Positions 1 to 9,582 are shown, counted from the stretch's first letter. The stretch: DNA of 64,000 nt from Hamadaea flava (GCF_024172085.1 NZ_JAMZDZ010000001.1:2170001-2234000), one strand, 5' to 3'. Translations and numbers: made by a program. The notes: generated by a model not told the origin, from the letters alone.

Positions 1-1
1 C

Positions 2-592
2 TATGTGCTTGCCACCGATCTGCGCCCCGACCGGATACGCGCTGACTGCGACATCATTTGCCACGATGTGATCGGCGACCCGGTGCCGCATGCGGGAACC
101 TGGAATCTGATCCACGCCCGGCTCGTGGAGATGCAACTGCCACCACGGCGCAAGATCGTCGCCAAGCTCGCTGATGCGCTGGCCCCGGGTGGCACGCTGC
201 TGCTGGAAAGCCTCGACTGCCGCACCCCGCCGGCACTGCTGCAGGTGCCCGACGGCGCCGACGCCACGGTGTGGCCGCGGGTCATCGCCGCGATGCTGCT
301 CCAGCAGGAGCGAGCAGGGACAGACCTTTCCTGGGCGCACAGCTGCCGGCAGGCGATGCGCGAGGCCGGGCTGTTCGACGTGGTCGCCGAGTGCTTCAAC
401 CGCACCTGGTCCGGAGGAACACCAGGAACGCTGCTGCACACCATCAACCTGCACCAACTGCAGGACGACCTCGACGGCGTGCCTGAGCATGACCGCAATC
501 GGTTCCGCGTCATCGCCACGCACCCCGACACCGTCGCCTGGTTCTACCCGGTCATCAGCACCCGGGGGAACCGGGCGTGGACAAATCCATGA
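2..592 (+). CDS. Class I SAM-dependent methyltransferase, 5' end cut off
   Basis: The reading frame is open at the left edge, so the N-terminus and the glycine-rich SAM motif lie outside the window. The visible part begins in the acidic strand that follows that motif (VLATDLRPD) and continues through HARLVEM and a PGGTLLLE turn, typical of Methyltransf_11/25-type folds. It is recognisably related to the methyltransferase at 5543-6349 (compare HARLVLMHIPERVKVLQRLA there), so the operon is bracketed by two paralogues. The C-terminal half, rich in Leu and His, probably forms the substrate lid. The substrate is unknown. Confidence 0.8.
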   Translation, partial: YVLATDLRPDRIRADCDIICHDVIGDPVPHAGTWNLIHARLVEMQLPPRRKIVAKLADALAPGGTLLLESLDCRTPPALLQVPDGADATVWPRVIAAMLLQQERAGTDLSWAHSCRQAMREAGLFDVVAECFNRTWSGGTPGTLLHTINLHQLQDDLDGVPEHDRNRFRVIATHPDTVAWFYPVISTRGNRAWTNP

Positions 593-792
593 TCGCCGAC
601 CTGGTGTCGTGCCTTGCCCCGCCGCGACCCTCCTGCAGGCAGGTCGCAAGGTCCCTCGCGCTGCGACCACGACACCTCCGCATGACCTGGTCGCCAACCT
701 GGCCCACAGATCACATGCGCTGCTCCGACCACGCCAGCCTTAGCAACCTACCGAAGCCCTCACGACCACCCATCGAGAAAGACCCGACTTCG

Positions 793-1413
793 ATGCCTTC
801 AATCCCTATTCGCGCTGCGGTTGCCCCATCGGCCGCAAAGCTCGTCGTCGCCGGCGGCTTCGGAGCCGGCAAGACCACCTTCGTCCGAGCCGTCTCAGAG
901 ATTCAGGTCGTCGACACCGACGCGCCGATGACCGCTCCGTCGCAGCCGACCGACGACACGACGCTGATCCCGGCCAAGACCGTCACCACGGTGGCGATGG
1001 ACTTCGGCCGCCTCACCCTGCAACGAGACCTGACGTTGTACCTGTTCGGTACCCCTGGCCAGGAGCGGTTCTGGTTCATGTGGGACAGCCTGATCCGGGG
1101 CGCTTTCGGCGCGATCATCCTCGTGGATGCCCGCCGTCTGGCTGACGCGTTCGGCGCGATCGACTTCTTCGAAGCGCGCGACATCCCGTTCACGGTGGTG
1201 GTCAACAAGTTCGACGGCGAACTGCTGTTCTCGGTCGACGAGATCACCGACGCGTTGAGCGTGGCTGCCGACGTGCCGGTGTTGACCTGTGACGCACGGG
1301 AGCGTGAGCAGGTCAAGCAGGTCCTGGTAGCGGTGGTTGAGCACAGCCTGAACCGCCGCCGACAGCAGGTTCTTCCGCCCGCCCTGGCCCTGTCCGCCAA
1401 CGGGGGGCGGTGA
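793..1413 (+). CDS. Conservon-type small GTPase (CvnD-like)
   Basis: This 206-residue protein has a P-loop GGFGAGKTT at about residues 21-29, a switch-II-like FGTPGQERF at 85-93 and a guanine-specificity NKFD at 138-141. These are the signatures of the ATP/GTP-binding protein of actinobacterial conservons (cvn operons). The ATG at 793 is chosen because GAGAAAG lies just upstream and the family's usual N-terminus starts close to the P-loop; the frame stays open upstream to 577 but that part looks non-coding. Its stop overlaps the GTG of the kinase gene (GTGA), so the two are translationally coupled. In conservons this protein joins the kinase and roadblock proteins in a membrane complex resembling a GPCR/G-protein assembly. 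Unusually it comes first in the operon, and no DUF742 (CvnC) gene is present. Confidence 0.9.
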   Translation: MPSIPIRAAVAPSAAKLVVAGGFGAGKTTFVRAVSEIQVVDTDAPMTAPSQPTDDTTLIPAKTVTTVAMDFGRLTLQRDLTLYLFGTPGQERFWFMWDSLIRGAFGAIILVDARRLADAFGAIDFFEARDIPFTVVVNKFDGELLFSVDEITDALSVAADVPVLTCDAREREQVKQVLVAVVEHSLNRRRQQVLPPALALSANGGR

Positions 1414-3746
1414 CCGTGGGGCGGCGTGTTTCAGGGTGGAGCCTGCGCATGCGGGACCTGCCGATCCGGGTCAAGACCGCGTTCATTCTGCTGCCCATGG
1501 CGGCCGCCGCGATGACGACCGGAGGCTGGTCACTCAACAACGCCGTGCAGTCGGCGCAGGCAGCCGATCGCACCCAGGCGCTGGTGCAGCTGTCGGGAGC
1601 AGCTGCGGACCTTGCGCACGAGCTGCAAACCGAAAGGGCCGGCTTGGCGGCACTGTTGCTGCCCGATGCCGGCCAGCAGGTCGCCGCCGCCTACGGCCAG
1701 CAGGTCGAACGGACCCGGCAGCGCACCGACGCGTGGCGCTCACAAGCCGGGAAGATTGTCGACCCGCCGGCGGCGATCACCGCGATCATCGGGCGGGTCG
1801 ACGGCGGGCTGGCAGACCTCGATGCTCAGCGGTCGCGGCTGGCCGACGGCAAACCAGCCGCATTGTCTGGGGCGATGTTCGCCTACCGGATCATCGTCGC
1901 GGACCTGCTGGCCTACCAGGACGCCGCCGCTCAGGCGGGCGTCGACCCGGTCCTCGCGGATCAGATCCGGGCCGCGGCCGCCTTGGCGCGCGCCACCGAA
2001 GCCGTCGGCCAGCAGCAGGTGTCGGTGCTGCAGGCGCTCGCCCTCGGCCAGTTGACCCCGTCGCTGTCGCAGGACATCGCCTCCGCACGCAGCGCGTACG
2101 ACGAGGGAATCAAGACGTTCACCACTCTGGGCACGGTCGGGTGGCGGGTCGAACTCGGGCGGCAGATGACCGGTGCGGCGGTCCTGGACGCAGTGCGCCT
2201 GGAGGGCGTGGTCAGCCGGACACCGGTCTACCAGCGGGTCGAGACCAGCGCGAAAGCGTGGACTGCGGCGATGGCCGCCCGCGCGGCCCGGCTGCGTCAG
2301 GTCGAGATCGCCGTCCACCAGGACATCACCACGACGGTCGCCGCGGCCCGCGACGCGCAGATCCGCATCGCCGTGACTCAGGGGTCGCTGACCCTCGCCG
2401 GCGTTGCGGCCGCGCTACTGATCGGTATCGCGGTCGCCCGAACGACAACGCGGCGTCTACGCGGCCTGGAGACTGAGGCAGGGCTGATCGGCACGGTGCG
2501 GCTGCCAGAGCTCAAAGACGCGTTGAGCACGGTCGCCACGCGCGACGGCGCCGCCGGGGTCATCCAGCGGCTCGCTGGACGGCGCGCAGTCACGGTGACC
2601 GGCCGTGATGAGATCGGTCGGGTCGCGGCGGCCCTCGGCGGGCTGCTCGGCGCGGCGGAGACGGCACTAGCCGGTGAGGCCGGTAACCGGGCCGCCGCAG
2701 GTGAGGCGACGGCCACGATCGCCCGCCGGGGTGCGGGGCTGGTCGAGGACATCATTCATCGCCTCGACGAGGTCGAACGTGACGCCGACAGTGAACTGCT
2801 CGCCAAGCTTTTCGCTGTCGATCACGGGATTACCCGGATGCGCCGGTTCCTGGACAATCTGCGGGTTCTCGCCGAACGAGGGCTCAGCAAGATCCACTCC
2901 GGTGATGAGGACACCCTGGAGGTGCTGACCGCAGCGGGTCAGGAGATCGAGCAATACCAGCGGATCCGGTTCGGGGCGGTCGCCCCGAGTCAGATCCGGA
3001 CTGCTGCAGTCCCTGCCGTGCTGGTGGTGTTGCGCGAGTTGCTGGACAACGCCATCCAGTACAGCCCGGGTGACAGCCCCGTCGAGGTGTCCGCCCAGTG
3101 GGCCGACCGGGGTCTGCACATCACGGTCCGTGACACCGGGATCGGCCTCCCCGTGGACACGCTGACGCAGGTCAACCTGCTGCTGGCCGGCCAGGTGGCC
3201 TACCCCGAGCAACCAGGTCATCTCGGGCTGACCGTGTCCGGGATCGTGGCCGGCCAGTATGGGCTGCCCGTCTGGCTGGAAGCTGCCCAGCCGGGCATCG
3301 CCGCCAGCGTGCTGGTGCCCAACGGCTTCGTCGTACGCATGATCGCCGACCGGCGTCCATCGGTGATTCCCGGTCCACGGGCAGCGCTGGCCAGAACTGC
3401 CGACCACACGGCGACGCTGCCGACGGTCGGCCCACCGGCCTGGCCCACCCCTGCACCTCAGCATGCGAGATCGAGCTGGTTGGACACCGACGTGGCACTA
3501 CCTGTCATCGAAGCCGAGGAGCCGTGGCAGGCAGCAGCCGAGTCACCAGCGGTCACGGGGACGACCAGGTCGGGCCTGCCGCGCCGTGATCCCGCCGAAG
3601 TTGCACGGCGTGTGCCGCCACCCGCGCCGCCGGCTAATCCCCGCGCGTTGCGGGTCGACCCCGAGCGGCAAAGCCACCAGGTCGCAGCCGTCGCCCGTGC
3701 CCTGTCCGCAGCGCACCACCGCCATTCGACACGAGGAGATACCTGA
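1410..3746 (+). CDS. Nitrate/sulfate-sensor-type histidine kinase-like protein (CvnA-like)
   Basis: The 778-residue protein has a membrane segment at about 17-37, an extracytoplasmic helical region to about 310 resembling the NIT (nitrate- and nitrite-sensing) domain, and a second membrane segment at about 325-345. HAMP-like and helical phosphoacceptor regions follow. The ATPase domain shows an N-box ELLDNAIQYSPG near residue 545 and a G1 box RDTGIGLP near 573. A long proline/alanine-rich tail follows, as in other conservon sensor proteins. It probably detects an external ligand and signals through the adjacent GTPase and roadblock proteins. The GTG start at 1410 overlaps the previous stop, and the stop at 3744-3746 overlaps the next ATG by one base. 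The location next to a solute-uptake system suggests that the sensed molecule and the transported molecule are related; that is inference. Confidence 0.9.
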   Translation: MTVGRRVSGWSLRMRDLPIRVKTAFILLPMAAAAMTTGGWSLNNAVQSAQAADRTQALVQLSGAAADLAHELQTERAGLAALLLPDAGQQVAAAYGQQVERTRQRTDAWRSQAGKIVDPPAAITAIIGRVDGGLADLDAQRSRLADGKPAALSGAMFAYRIIVADLLAYQDAAAQAGVDPVLADQIRAAAALARATEAVGQQQVSVLQALALGQLTPSLSQDIASARSAYDEGIKTFTTLGTVGWRVELGRQMTGAAVLDAVRLEGVVSRTPVYQRVETSAKAWTAAMAARAARLRQVEIAVHQDITTTVAAARDAQIRIAVTQGSLTLAGVAAALLIGIAVARTTTRRLRGLETEAGLIGTVRLPELKDALSTVATRDGAAGVIQRLAGRRAVTVTGRDEIGRVAAALGGLLGAAETALAGEAGNRAAAGEATATIARRGAGLVEDIIHRLDEVERDADSELLAKLFAVDHGITRMRRFLDNLRVLAERGLSKIHSGDEDTLEVLTAAGQEIEQYQRIRFGAVAPSQIRTAAVPAVLVVLRELLDNAIQYSPGDSPVEVSAQWADRGLHITVRDTGIGLPVDTLTQVNLLLAGQVAYPEQPGHLGLTVSGIVAGQYGLPVWLEAAQPGIAASVLVPNGFVVRMIADRRPSVIPGPRAALARTADHTATLPTVGPPAWPTPAPQHARSSWLDTDVALPVIEAEEPWQAAAESPAVTGTTRSGLPRRDPAEVARRVPPPAPPANPRALRVDPERQSHQVAAVARALSAAHHRHSTRGDT

Positions 3747-4156
3747 TGAGTCCGCAAGATCCCGGCCGTCTGGCCATGTTCAGCGACGTGCTGACCCAGC
3801 TGACCGCCAAGGTGCCGAAGATCGCCCACGCCGTCGCGATGTCGTCCGACGGCCTGGTCTTGGCCCGCACACCCCGCCTGAGCCAGGACCGGGCCGAGAC
3901 GCTGTGCGCGGCCGTGTCCGGGGAGGTGTCCCTCGCCAGGTCCACCGCCAAGTTCCTGGAGGCCGGGGACCACGTCTACTCGATGCTGGTCATGGACCTC
4001 GGGGTTCTGGTCGTACAACCGACCCCCGACGGCAGCGCACTGGCCGCGCTCGCTCCGGAACTGGCCGACGCCGCCGACCTCGCATATGCCCTGGCCGACC
4101 TCGCCCAGCGCATCGGCCAGCAGCTTTCACCTGGCCTGCGCGGCGCCGCCCGCTAG
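3746..4156 (+). CDS. Roadblock/LC7 domain protein (CvnB-like)
   Basis: A 136-residue single-domain protein of the roadblock/LC7 family, with the typical core (KIAHAVAMSSDGLVLART near residues 29-46) and two later beta strands. Conservon CvnB proteins of this size regulate the partner GTPase. ACGAGGAG precedes the ATG, which overlaps the kinase stop by one base (TGATG). A 76-bp gap with a small hairpin then separates the signalling genes from the transporter genes. In standard conservons a DUF742 protein would follow here; it is absent. Confidence 0.9.
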   Translation: MSPQDPGRLAMFSDVLTQLTAKVPKIAHAVAMSSDGLVLARTPRLSQDRAETLCAAVSGEVSLARSTAKFLEAGDHVYSMLVMDLGVLVVQPTPDGSALAALAPELADAADLAYALADLAQRIGQQLSPGLRGAAR

Positions 4157-4175
4157 CCCCTTTCCGTGTTTCCCA

Positions 4176-4197
4176 GCCGCACTCAACCGGGTGCGGC
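4176..4197 (+). terminator. Hairpin between signalling genes and transporter genes
   Basis: GCCGCAC (4176-4182) and GTGCGGC (4191-4197) form a perfect 7-bp stem with an 8-base loop in the gap between the roadblock and binding-protein genes. There is no clear T-tract after it. It could act as a weak terminator or an mRNA-processing hairpin that raises expression of the binding protein relative to the signalling genes. Confidence 0.35.
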
Positions 4198-4232
4198 AAC
4201 CCCTCTCCACTCCTTGAGAAGAAAGGATTCTG

Positions 4233-5528
4233 ATGTTTCGCAGACGCCTCCCGTGGGCGCTCGCGGCGGCGCTCGCCGTCGCCGTGTCCGGGTGCAGCGG
4301 TTCCGCGCTCAACCCGGACAACACCCAGACCTCGTCGGACACGGTGCGGGTCGGGCTGATCCTGCCCCAGTCGGGCCCGTACAAGACCGCCGGTGACGAC
4401 ATCAAAGCCGGTTGGCAGCTGTATCTGGATCAGCACGGCAGCAAACTCGGAGGGCACAAGGTGCAGGTCGTCGAGGCCGACGAAGGTGACGGCAAAGACG
4501 CCGTCCGCGCCGCTGGGAAGAAGCTGCTCGATCAGGACAAGGTCGATGTGATCGTCGGCAACGCCTCCGCTGAGACCGTGCTGTCGTTGGATCCGCTGTT
4601 GCGCCAGCACGGCGTGCCGATGATCGGCACCGGCGGCCGGCCGTCCACGATCACCGACCCCACCTACATCTGGCACACCTCCTGGCTGAGCCAGGAAACC
4701 GGCGCCGCGATCGCCGACTACCTGCGCACCACCGTCAACGGACCGGTGTATGCGATCGGCCCGGACTACATCGGCGGCCACGACCAGATCACCGGGTTCA
4801 CCAAGGCCTTCACCGCCAAGGGCGGCAAACTCGCCAACCCCGGCGGCGAGCCGGAATGGACCCCGTGGGCGCCGACGCCCACGACCAACTTCGAACCCTA
4901 CCTGGCAAAGATCAAATCCTCGGGCGCCAAAGCCGTCTACACGTTCTACGCCGGGTCCAGCGCGGTGGAGTTCGTCAAGCAATACCGCCAGTTCGGTGTC
5001 GACGTGCCGCTGTACGCCGCAGGGTTCTTAACCGACGGCGCGGTCCTCGCGGCCGAGGGTCAGGCCGCCGACGGCATCTCCACCGTCCTGAACTACGCAG
5101 CCAACATCGACACCGACGCCAACAGGCGGTTCGTCGCCGCGTTCACCGCCCAGCACGCCGGCGCGACCCCGAACATCTACCACGTGTGCGGCTGGGACGC
5201 AGCCATGGTCCTGGACATGGCTCTCACCCAGGCCACCGCCACCGGCTCCGCGGCCTCAACGACGACTCCGGCGGCCACCGGCAGCGCCACCGCGAACGGC
5301 ACACCCACGACGGCCGCGGCCAGCCCCCCGCCGGGTCGCAGCACCATCACAACGGCGATCATGGCCGGCCTGCCGCACCTCGGCGAAGTGAACTCCCCGC
5401 GCGGCGGATGGCAATTCGGGCCGGTCAACCACACCCCCGTGCAGAAGTGGTACCTGCGCCGCGTCACCGCCGACGGCGGTGTCCTGGCCAACGTCAAGAT
5501 CGCCGAACTGGCGACCCTGGGCTCATAA
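4233..5528 (+). CDS. Branched-chain amino acid/amide-type ABC transporter substrate-binding lipoprotein
   Basis: A 431-residue protein with a lipoprotein signal: Arg-rich start, hydrophobic core and lipobox VSGC with Cys at about residue 21. The mature part is a periplasmic-binding-protein type 1 fold of the LivJ/urea/amide class (GLILPQSGPYKTAGDDIKAG near the N-terminus, GGHDQITGF later). AGAAAGGA precedes the ATG. A low-complexity Ala/Thr/Gly/Pro stretch at about residues 330-370 interrupts the C-terminal lobe and is probably a surface loop. It captures an unknown solute for the permeases encoded downstream, and could also present it to the adjacent NIT-type kinase. Confidence 0.9.
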   Translation: MFRRRLPWALAAALAVAVSGCSGSALNPDNTQTSSDTVRVGLILPQSGPYKTAGDDIKAGWQLYLDQHGSKLGGHKVQVVEADEGDGKDAVRAAGKKLLDQDKVDVIVGNASAETVLSLDPLLRQHGVPMIGTGGRPSTITDPTYIWHTSWLSQETGAAIADYLRTTVNGPVYAIGPDYIGGHDQITGFTKAFTAKGGKLANPGGEPEWTPWAPTPTTNFEPYLAKIKSSGAKAVYTFYAGSSAVEFVKQYRQFGVDVPLYAAGFLTDGAVLAAEGQAADGISTVLNYAANIDTDANRRFVAAFTAQHAGATPNIYHVCGWDAAMVLDMALTQATATGSAASTTTPAATGSATANGTPTTAAASPPPGRSTITTAIMAGLPHLGEVNSPRGGWQFGPVNHTPVQKWYLRRVTADGGVLANVKIAELATLGS

Positions 5529-5542
5529 GGAGACACACGACC

Positions 5543-6349
5543 ATGACCGACACCGACGTCGAGCAGCGATACGGCTTCGACAACACCAGTTCCGAGGGCG
5601 GCCACCAACTGCAGCACCTCGCCGAGATTCTCGACCCGCACAGCATCAGCGTCCTTTCCACGACCGGGATCAAACCGGGTATGCGCTGCCTGGACGTCGG
5701 TCCCGGTGCGGGCACGATCACCCGTTGGCTCGCCGAGCAGGTCGGCCCGGACGGGCAGGTCACCGCGATCGACATCGCACCCTCGCTACCCGGCGGCCCG
5801 AACATCGAAATCCTGGCCGAAGACATCCGCACCTCCGACTTCGACCCGGGCAGCTTCGACCTGATCCACGCCCGTCTGGTGCTCATGCACATCCCCGAAC
5901 GCGTCAAGGTGCTGCAGCGGCTGGCCGACTGGCTGCGGCCGGGCGGGGCGATCGTGCTGTCCGAATGGGACTGCACCTACCTCAATCTGGTCCGGTACTG
6001 CCCCGGAGGCTTCGACGCGAGCCTGCACGACCTGTTCCAAACCACCCTGGTCGGGCTGCTCACCCCACGCGGCATGAGCACCACCTGGGCCACCGAAGCC
6101 CACGGGGCGATGCTGCACTCCGGGCTAACCAACGTCACGACCGTCGTCGACGCCCGCACCTACCACGGCGGCACCGGCATCTGCCAGCTGCACTACAGCA
6201 ACAGCCACCAGCTCAACGACGCGCTGCTGGCCGCCGGCATGACCGAACAGCAGTTGTCCGATCTGCGGCGCATGTTGCAGGACCCGCGGCTGACGCTGTC
6301 GGGCTACCTGATGCACACCACGACCGGCCGCCGCGCGGCCGCAAACTAG
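5543..6349 (+). CDS. Class I SAM-dependent methyltransferase within the transporter operon
   Basis: A 268-residue methyltransferase with SAM motif I CLDVGPGAGTI near residue 49, acidic motif II VTAIDIAP and a motif IV/V region ending RPGGAIVLSEWD. AAGGAG lies upstream of the ATG. It lies between the binding-protein and permease genes of a LIV-type transporter, 14 bp after the former and 13 bp before the latter, so it is probably co-expressed with uptake. It is paralogous to the truncated methyltransferase at the left edge of the window. No substrate-specific motif was recognised; a role in modifying the imported compound is possible but unproven. Confidence 0.85.
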   Translation: MTDTDVEQRYGFDNTSSEGGHQLQHLAEILDPHSISVLSTTGIKPGMRCLDVGPGAGTITRWLAEQVGPDGQVTAIDIAPSLPGGPNIEILAEDIRTSDFDPGSFDLIHARLVLMHIPERVKVLQRLADWLRPGGAIVLSEWDCTYLNLVRYCPGGFDASLHDLFQTTLVGLLTPRGMSTTWATEAHGAMLHSGLTNVTTVVDARTYHGGTGICQLHYSNSHQLNDALLAAGMTEQQLSDLRRMLQDPRLTLSGYLMHTTTGRRAAAN

Positions 6350-6362
6350 CCGGAGCCGTGCC

Positions 6363-7223
6363 GTGGACGGGATATTCGCCTACGCGATCACCGGCCTTGA
6401 CGGGCTCGCGTACGGGCTGCTGCTGTTCTGCGTGGCATCCGGCCTGACCCTGATCTGGGGTGTGGCCGACATACTGCAACTCGGCCACGGCACGCTCTAC
6501 CTCGCCGGCGCCTACCTGGGCTGGTGGCTGGCCGACGGCGGCTGGGGCGGCCTGGCCGCCGCGACCGCCGTCGGCGCCCTCGCCGGCGCCGCCGTCGGCG
6601 GTCTGCTCGCGATCTGCCTGCGGCCCCTGACGGGCCGGCACCTCGACCAAGGCCTCGCCACCCTCGGCGGGGCGTTCGTGACCGCCGACCTGCTCACCAC
6701 CGCCACCGGCGGACAGCCGCTGCGGGCCGAAGCTCCCCTGCCTGGCTCAGTGCCGTTGTTCGGACACCTGTATCCGACCTGGCGGTTGGTGTTCATCGGA
6801 GTCGCCGCCGGCCTCGCCACCATCCTGGTCCTGATCGTCGACCGGTCGACTGTCGGCGCCACGGTCCGGGCTGTGGTCGACGACGAGCAGATGGCCGCCG
6901 CCACCGGCATCCGCACCCGCCTCGTCCAAGCCGGCGTCCTGGCCGCTGGCTGCGCTCTGGCGGTCACGGTCGGAGTGATCGGTGCACCAGTGCTCGGCCC
7001 GGCCCCCGGAGTCGACACGACCGTGCTCACACTGTCGTTGATCATCGTGGTCGTCGGCGGCCTCGGATCCATCCGCGGCGCCCTGCTCGCCGCGGTCGGC
7101 GTCGGACTGCTGCAAACCCTCGGCGTCCTGCTCGCCCCCGCCGCGCTCGTGCCGTTCCTGCTCGCCGCCGCGATGCTGATCGTCCTGGTCGCCCGGCCCA
7201 CCCTGCACGGCAGGCCCGCATGA
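6363..7223 (+). CDS. Branched-chain amino acid-type ABC transporter permease (LivH-like)
   Basis: A 286-residue polytopic protein with about eight hydrophobic segments. The family motif region LQLGHGTLYLAGAYLGWW near residues 38-55 corresponds to the NLAHG(E/A)ff signature of LivH-type permeases. The GTG start is preceded by CCGGAG. The stop overlaps the ATG of the second permease by four bases. It forms a heterodimeric channel with the next gene product. Confidence 0.9.
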   Translation: MDGIFAYAITGLDGLAYGLLLFCVASGLTLIWGVADILQLGHGTLYLAGAYLGWWLADGGWGGLAAATAVGALAGAAVGGLLAICLRPLTGRHLDQGLATLGGAFVTADLLTTATGGQPLRAEAPLPGSVPLFGHLYPTWRLVFIGVAAGLATILVLIVDRSTVGATVRAVVDDEQMAAATGIRTRLVQAGVLAAGCALAVTVGVIGAPVLGPAPGVDTTVLTLSLIIVVVGGLGSIRGALLAAVGVGLLQTLGVLLAPAALVPFLLAAAMLIVLVARPTLHGRPA

Positions 7224-8140
7224 CAGCCTCCGGTCGTCTGCGTACGCTCACCCCAGCTGTCGGGCTGCTCGTCGCTGTACCGCTGCCGTGGCTCGCCAAC
7301 GCCTACATCGTGTCCATCGCCACCACCGGCCTGATCATGGCCCTGCTCGCGATCAGCGCACAGATCGTCGGCACGACCGGGCAGGCCGCGCTCGGCCAGG
7401 CCGGCTACCTCGGCGTCGGCGCCTACACCGCAGCGCTACTCGCCGGCACGTCCGCCGGCTACGGCATGGTCCAGCTGGCCGCAGCCGCCCTCACTGGCGC
7501 GGCCGCGGCCGCGCTGACCGGCCTGGTTGCGGTCCGGGCGCGTGGCGTCACCTTTCTGATGATCACGTTCGCGTGCGGGGAGCTGATCCACGTCGCCGCG
7601 CTGGCAGCGGTGCCGGTCACCGGTGGCAGCGACGGCATCCTCGTACCCGCGCGCCCGCCGCTACCCGGCACGGCGACGCTGGCCGCCGACGGATGGGTCT
7701 TCCTATACGTCCTGGCCGTCACCGGCCTGGTGTGCGCCGCAATATGGGGCTGGCGTCGCAGCCGCTGGGACCTGCGGCTCCGGGCGATCGCCGACCACGA
7801 GCGGCGCCTGCGGGCTAGCGGCCATCCCACCGGCCGCTACCTGTGGACCGCCTACACCCTCGCCGGGGCGATAGCCGGGATCGCGGGCGCGTTGCTGGTC
7901 ACCGCCACCCACCACGTCTCCCCCGCCGACCTCGGGTTCGCCGTGTCCGTCGTCGCCCTCGCGGCGGCGATCCTCGGGATCGGCACCATGCCCGGCGCGG
8001 TCCTAGCCGCTCTCGTTCTGGTCGCCGCCCGGGACTGGGTCGGCGGGTACACCGGCCACGGTGTCGCGATCCTCGGCGCCCTGCTCATCGTCGCCGCCGC
8101 CTTACCCCGTGACCGGCTGCTCTCGTGGAGGATCCGATGA
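7220..8140 (+). CDS. Branched-chain amino acid-type ABC transporter permease (LivM-like)
   Basis: A 306-residue integral membrane protein. The stretch GQAALGQAGYLGVGAYTAAL near residues 53-72 is the LivM signature (usually GQxSLGHAAFxGxGAY). The ATG at 7220 overlaps the preceding stop (ATGA), which fixes the start within a longer open frame. Its own stop overlaps the ATPase start at 8137. It partners the LivH-like permease. Confidence 0.9.
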   Translation: MTASGRLRTLTPAVGLLVAVPLPWLANAYIVSIATTGLIMALLAISAQIVGTTGQAALGQAGYLGVGAYTAALLAGTSAGYGMVQLAAAALTGAAAAALTGLVAVRARGVTFLMITFACGELIHVAALAAVPVTGGSDGILVPARPPLPGTATLAADGWVFLYVLAVTGLVCAAIWGWRRSRWDLRLRAIADHERRLRASGHPTGRYLWTAYTLAGAIAGIAGALLVTATHHVSPADLGFAVSVVALAAAILGIGTMPGAVLAALVLVAARDWVGGYTGHGVAILGALLIVAAALPRDRLLSWRIR

Positions 8141-9582
8141 CCCTGCGCCTGGACGGTCTCGAACGCCGCTACGGCGGACTGCACGCCCTCAAACCCGTCA
8201 GTCTGACCATCGGCGACGGTGCGCGGCACGCGGTCATCGGCCCCAACGGGGCCGGGAAGACCACCCTTCTGCATCTGATCGCCGGCAGCCTCAAACCGAC
8301 CAGCGGACGGCTGCTGCTCGATGGCACCGATATCACCGACCTTACGGTGCCCCGCCGGGTCACGGTCGGGATCAGCCGCACCCACCAGCATCCGGCCGTC
8401 TATCCGAAGCTGACCGTGGCCGAACACCTCACCCTGGCCATCCCACCGCGACGGGTACGCGGCGACCACGGCACTGTGGTCCTGGAGATGGTCGGTCTCG
8501 ACCGCAGCGCTGCCACGCCGGCTGGCAAACTCTCGTACGGGCAGCAGCGGCTCCTCGAACTCGCCGTCGCTGTCGCCGCCGGGCCCCAGCTGCTGCTGCT
8601 CGACGAACCCTCGTCCGGCCTGTCCGACCACGACCTACGGCGGCTGTCGACTGTCCTTGCCGCATTGGGCAACGACGTGACCGTGTTGCTCGTTGACCAC
8701 AACCTCGCCCTCGTTCGCGACGTCGCCGACCACGTCACCGTCCTGCACCACGGCCAGCACCTGACCACCGGCACCATCGACCAGGTCCGAGCCGACAGTG
8801 CTGTCCGTCAGGCGTACCTCGGCACCCCCACCGCCACCACGGCCAAGACCAGGTCGGCGACCGCAGCGACCCTGCTGACAGCGCGGTTGCCGCAGCTCGG
8901 CCACGGCATGGCAGCACCCGAGCTGACCGATGTCGACTTGACCCTCGCGGTCGGGCACGGCCAGGTCGTGGTCGGTCCGAACGGCGCCGGCAAGACGACA
9001 CTCCTGCACGCCCTGGCCGGGCTGCATCCCGCGCCCGGCGCGCAGCGGCTCGTCGACGGCAAACCCCTCACCGTGCGGCATCCTGCCGACGCCCTACGCG
9101 CCGGCATCTCCCTCGTTCCGCAGGGCCGCCGACTATTCCACCGGCTCACCGTCGCCGAACACCTCGCCGTCGCCCGCGCCCACAGCCCCACCCGCGGCGC
9201 ACCCACCAACATCCTCGACGCGATGCCAGAACTAGCCGCACGGCTACGCCACCGCGCCGACCGGCTGTCCGGCGGCGAACAGCAAATGCTCGCCCTCGCC
9301 CGCGCCCTGCTGGCTAACCCACGCCTAATGCTGCTCGACGAACCCGGCGAAGGCCTCGCCCCCATTGCCGTCGGCCGCCTCGGCCACCTACTCGCCGACC
9401 GGGTCGACAACGGCCTCGCCGCGCTCGTCGCCGAACCCCACCTGCTCCTCGGCCCGCTGATCGCCGACACCGTCCGCACCATCACCGACCGCACACTCAC
9501 CCCCGCACGGCCCATCGACCACACCACACCGGCTCCCGCCGAAGACCCGTTCGCCGCACCCTCCCACAAGGCCACCACATGA
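8137..9582 (+). CDS. Fused double ABC ATPase (LivG-LivF-like)
   Basis: A 481-residue protein carrying two complete ABC ATPase domains that are normally separate LivG and LivF proteins. Domain 1 has Walker A GPNGAGKTT near residue 36, signature LSYGQQ near 131 and Walker B LLLLDEP near 152. Domain 2 has Walker A GPNGAGKTT near 282, signature LSGGEQQ near 376 and Walker B LMLLDEP near 398. The ATG at 8137 follows GGAG and overlaps the permease stop (ATGA); an in-frame GTG at 8125 is possible but lies in front of that ribosome site. The fusion supplies both nucleotide-binding subunits from one chain. Confidence 0.9.
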   Translation: MTLRLDGLERRYGGLHALKPVSLTIGDGARHAVIGPNGAGKTTLLHLIAGSLKPTSGRLLLDGTDITDLTVPRRVTVGISRTHQHPAVYPKLTVAEHLTLAIPPRRVRGDHGTVVLEMVGLDRSAATPAGKLSYGQQRLLELAVAVAAGPQLLLLDEPSSGLSDHDLRRLSTVLAALGNDVTVLLVDHNLALVRDVADHVTVLHHGQHLTTGTIDQVRADSAVRQAYLGTPTATTAKTRSATAATLLTARLPQLGHGMAAPELTDVDLTLAVGHGQVVVGPNGAGKTTLLHALAGLHPAPGAQRLVDGKPLTVRHPADALRAGISLVPQGRRLFHRLTVAEHLAVARAHSPTRGAPTNILDAMPELAARLRHRADRLSGGEQQMLALARALLANPRLMLLDEPGEGLAPIAVGRLGHLLADRVDNGLAALVAEPHLLLGPLIADTVRTITDRTLTPARPIDHTTPAPAEDPFAAPSHKATT

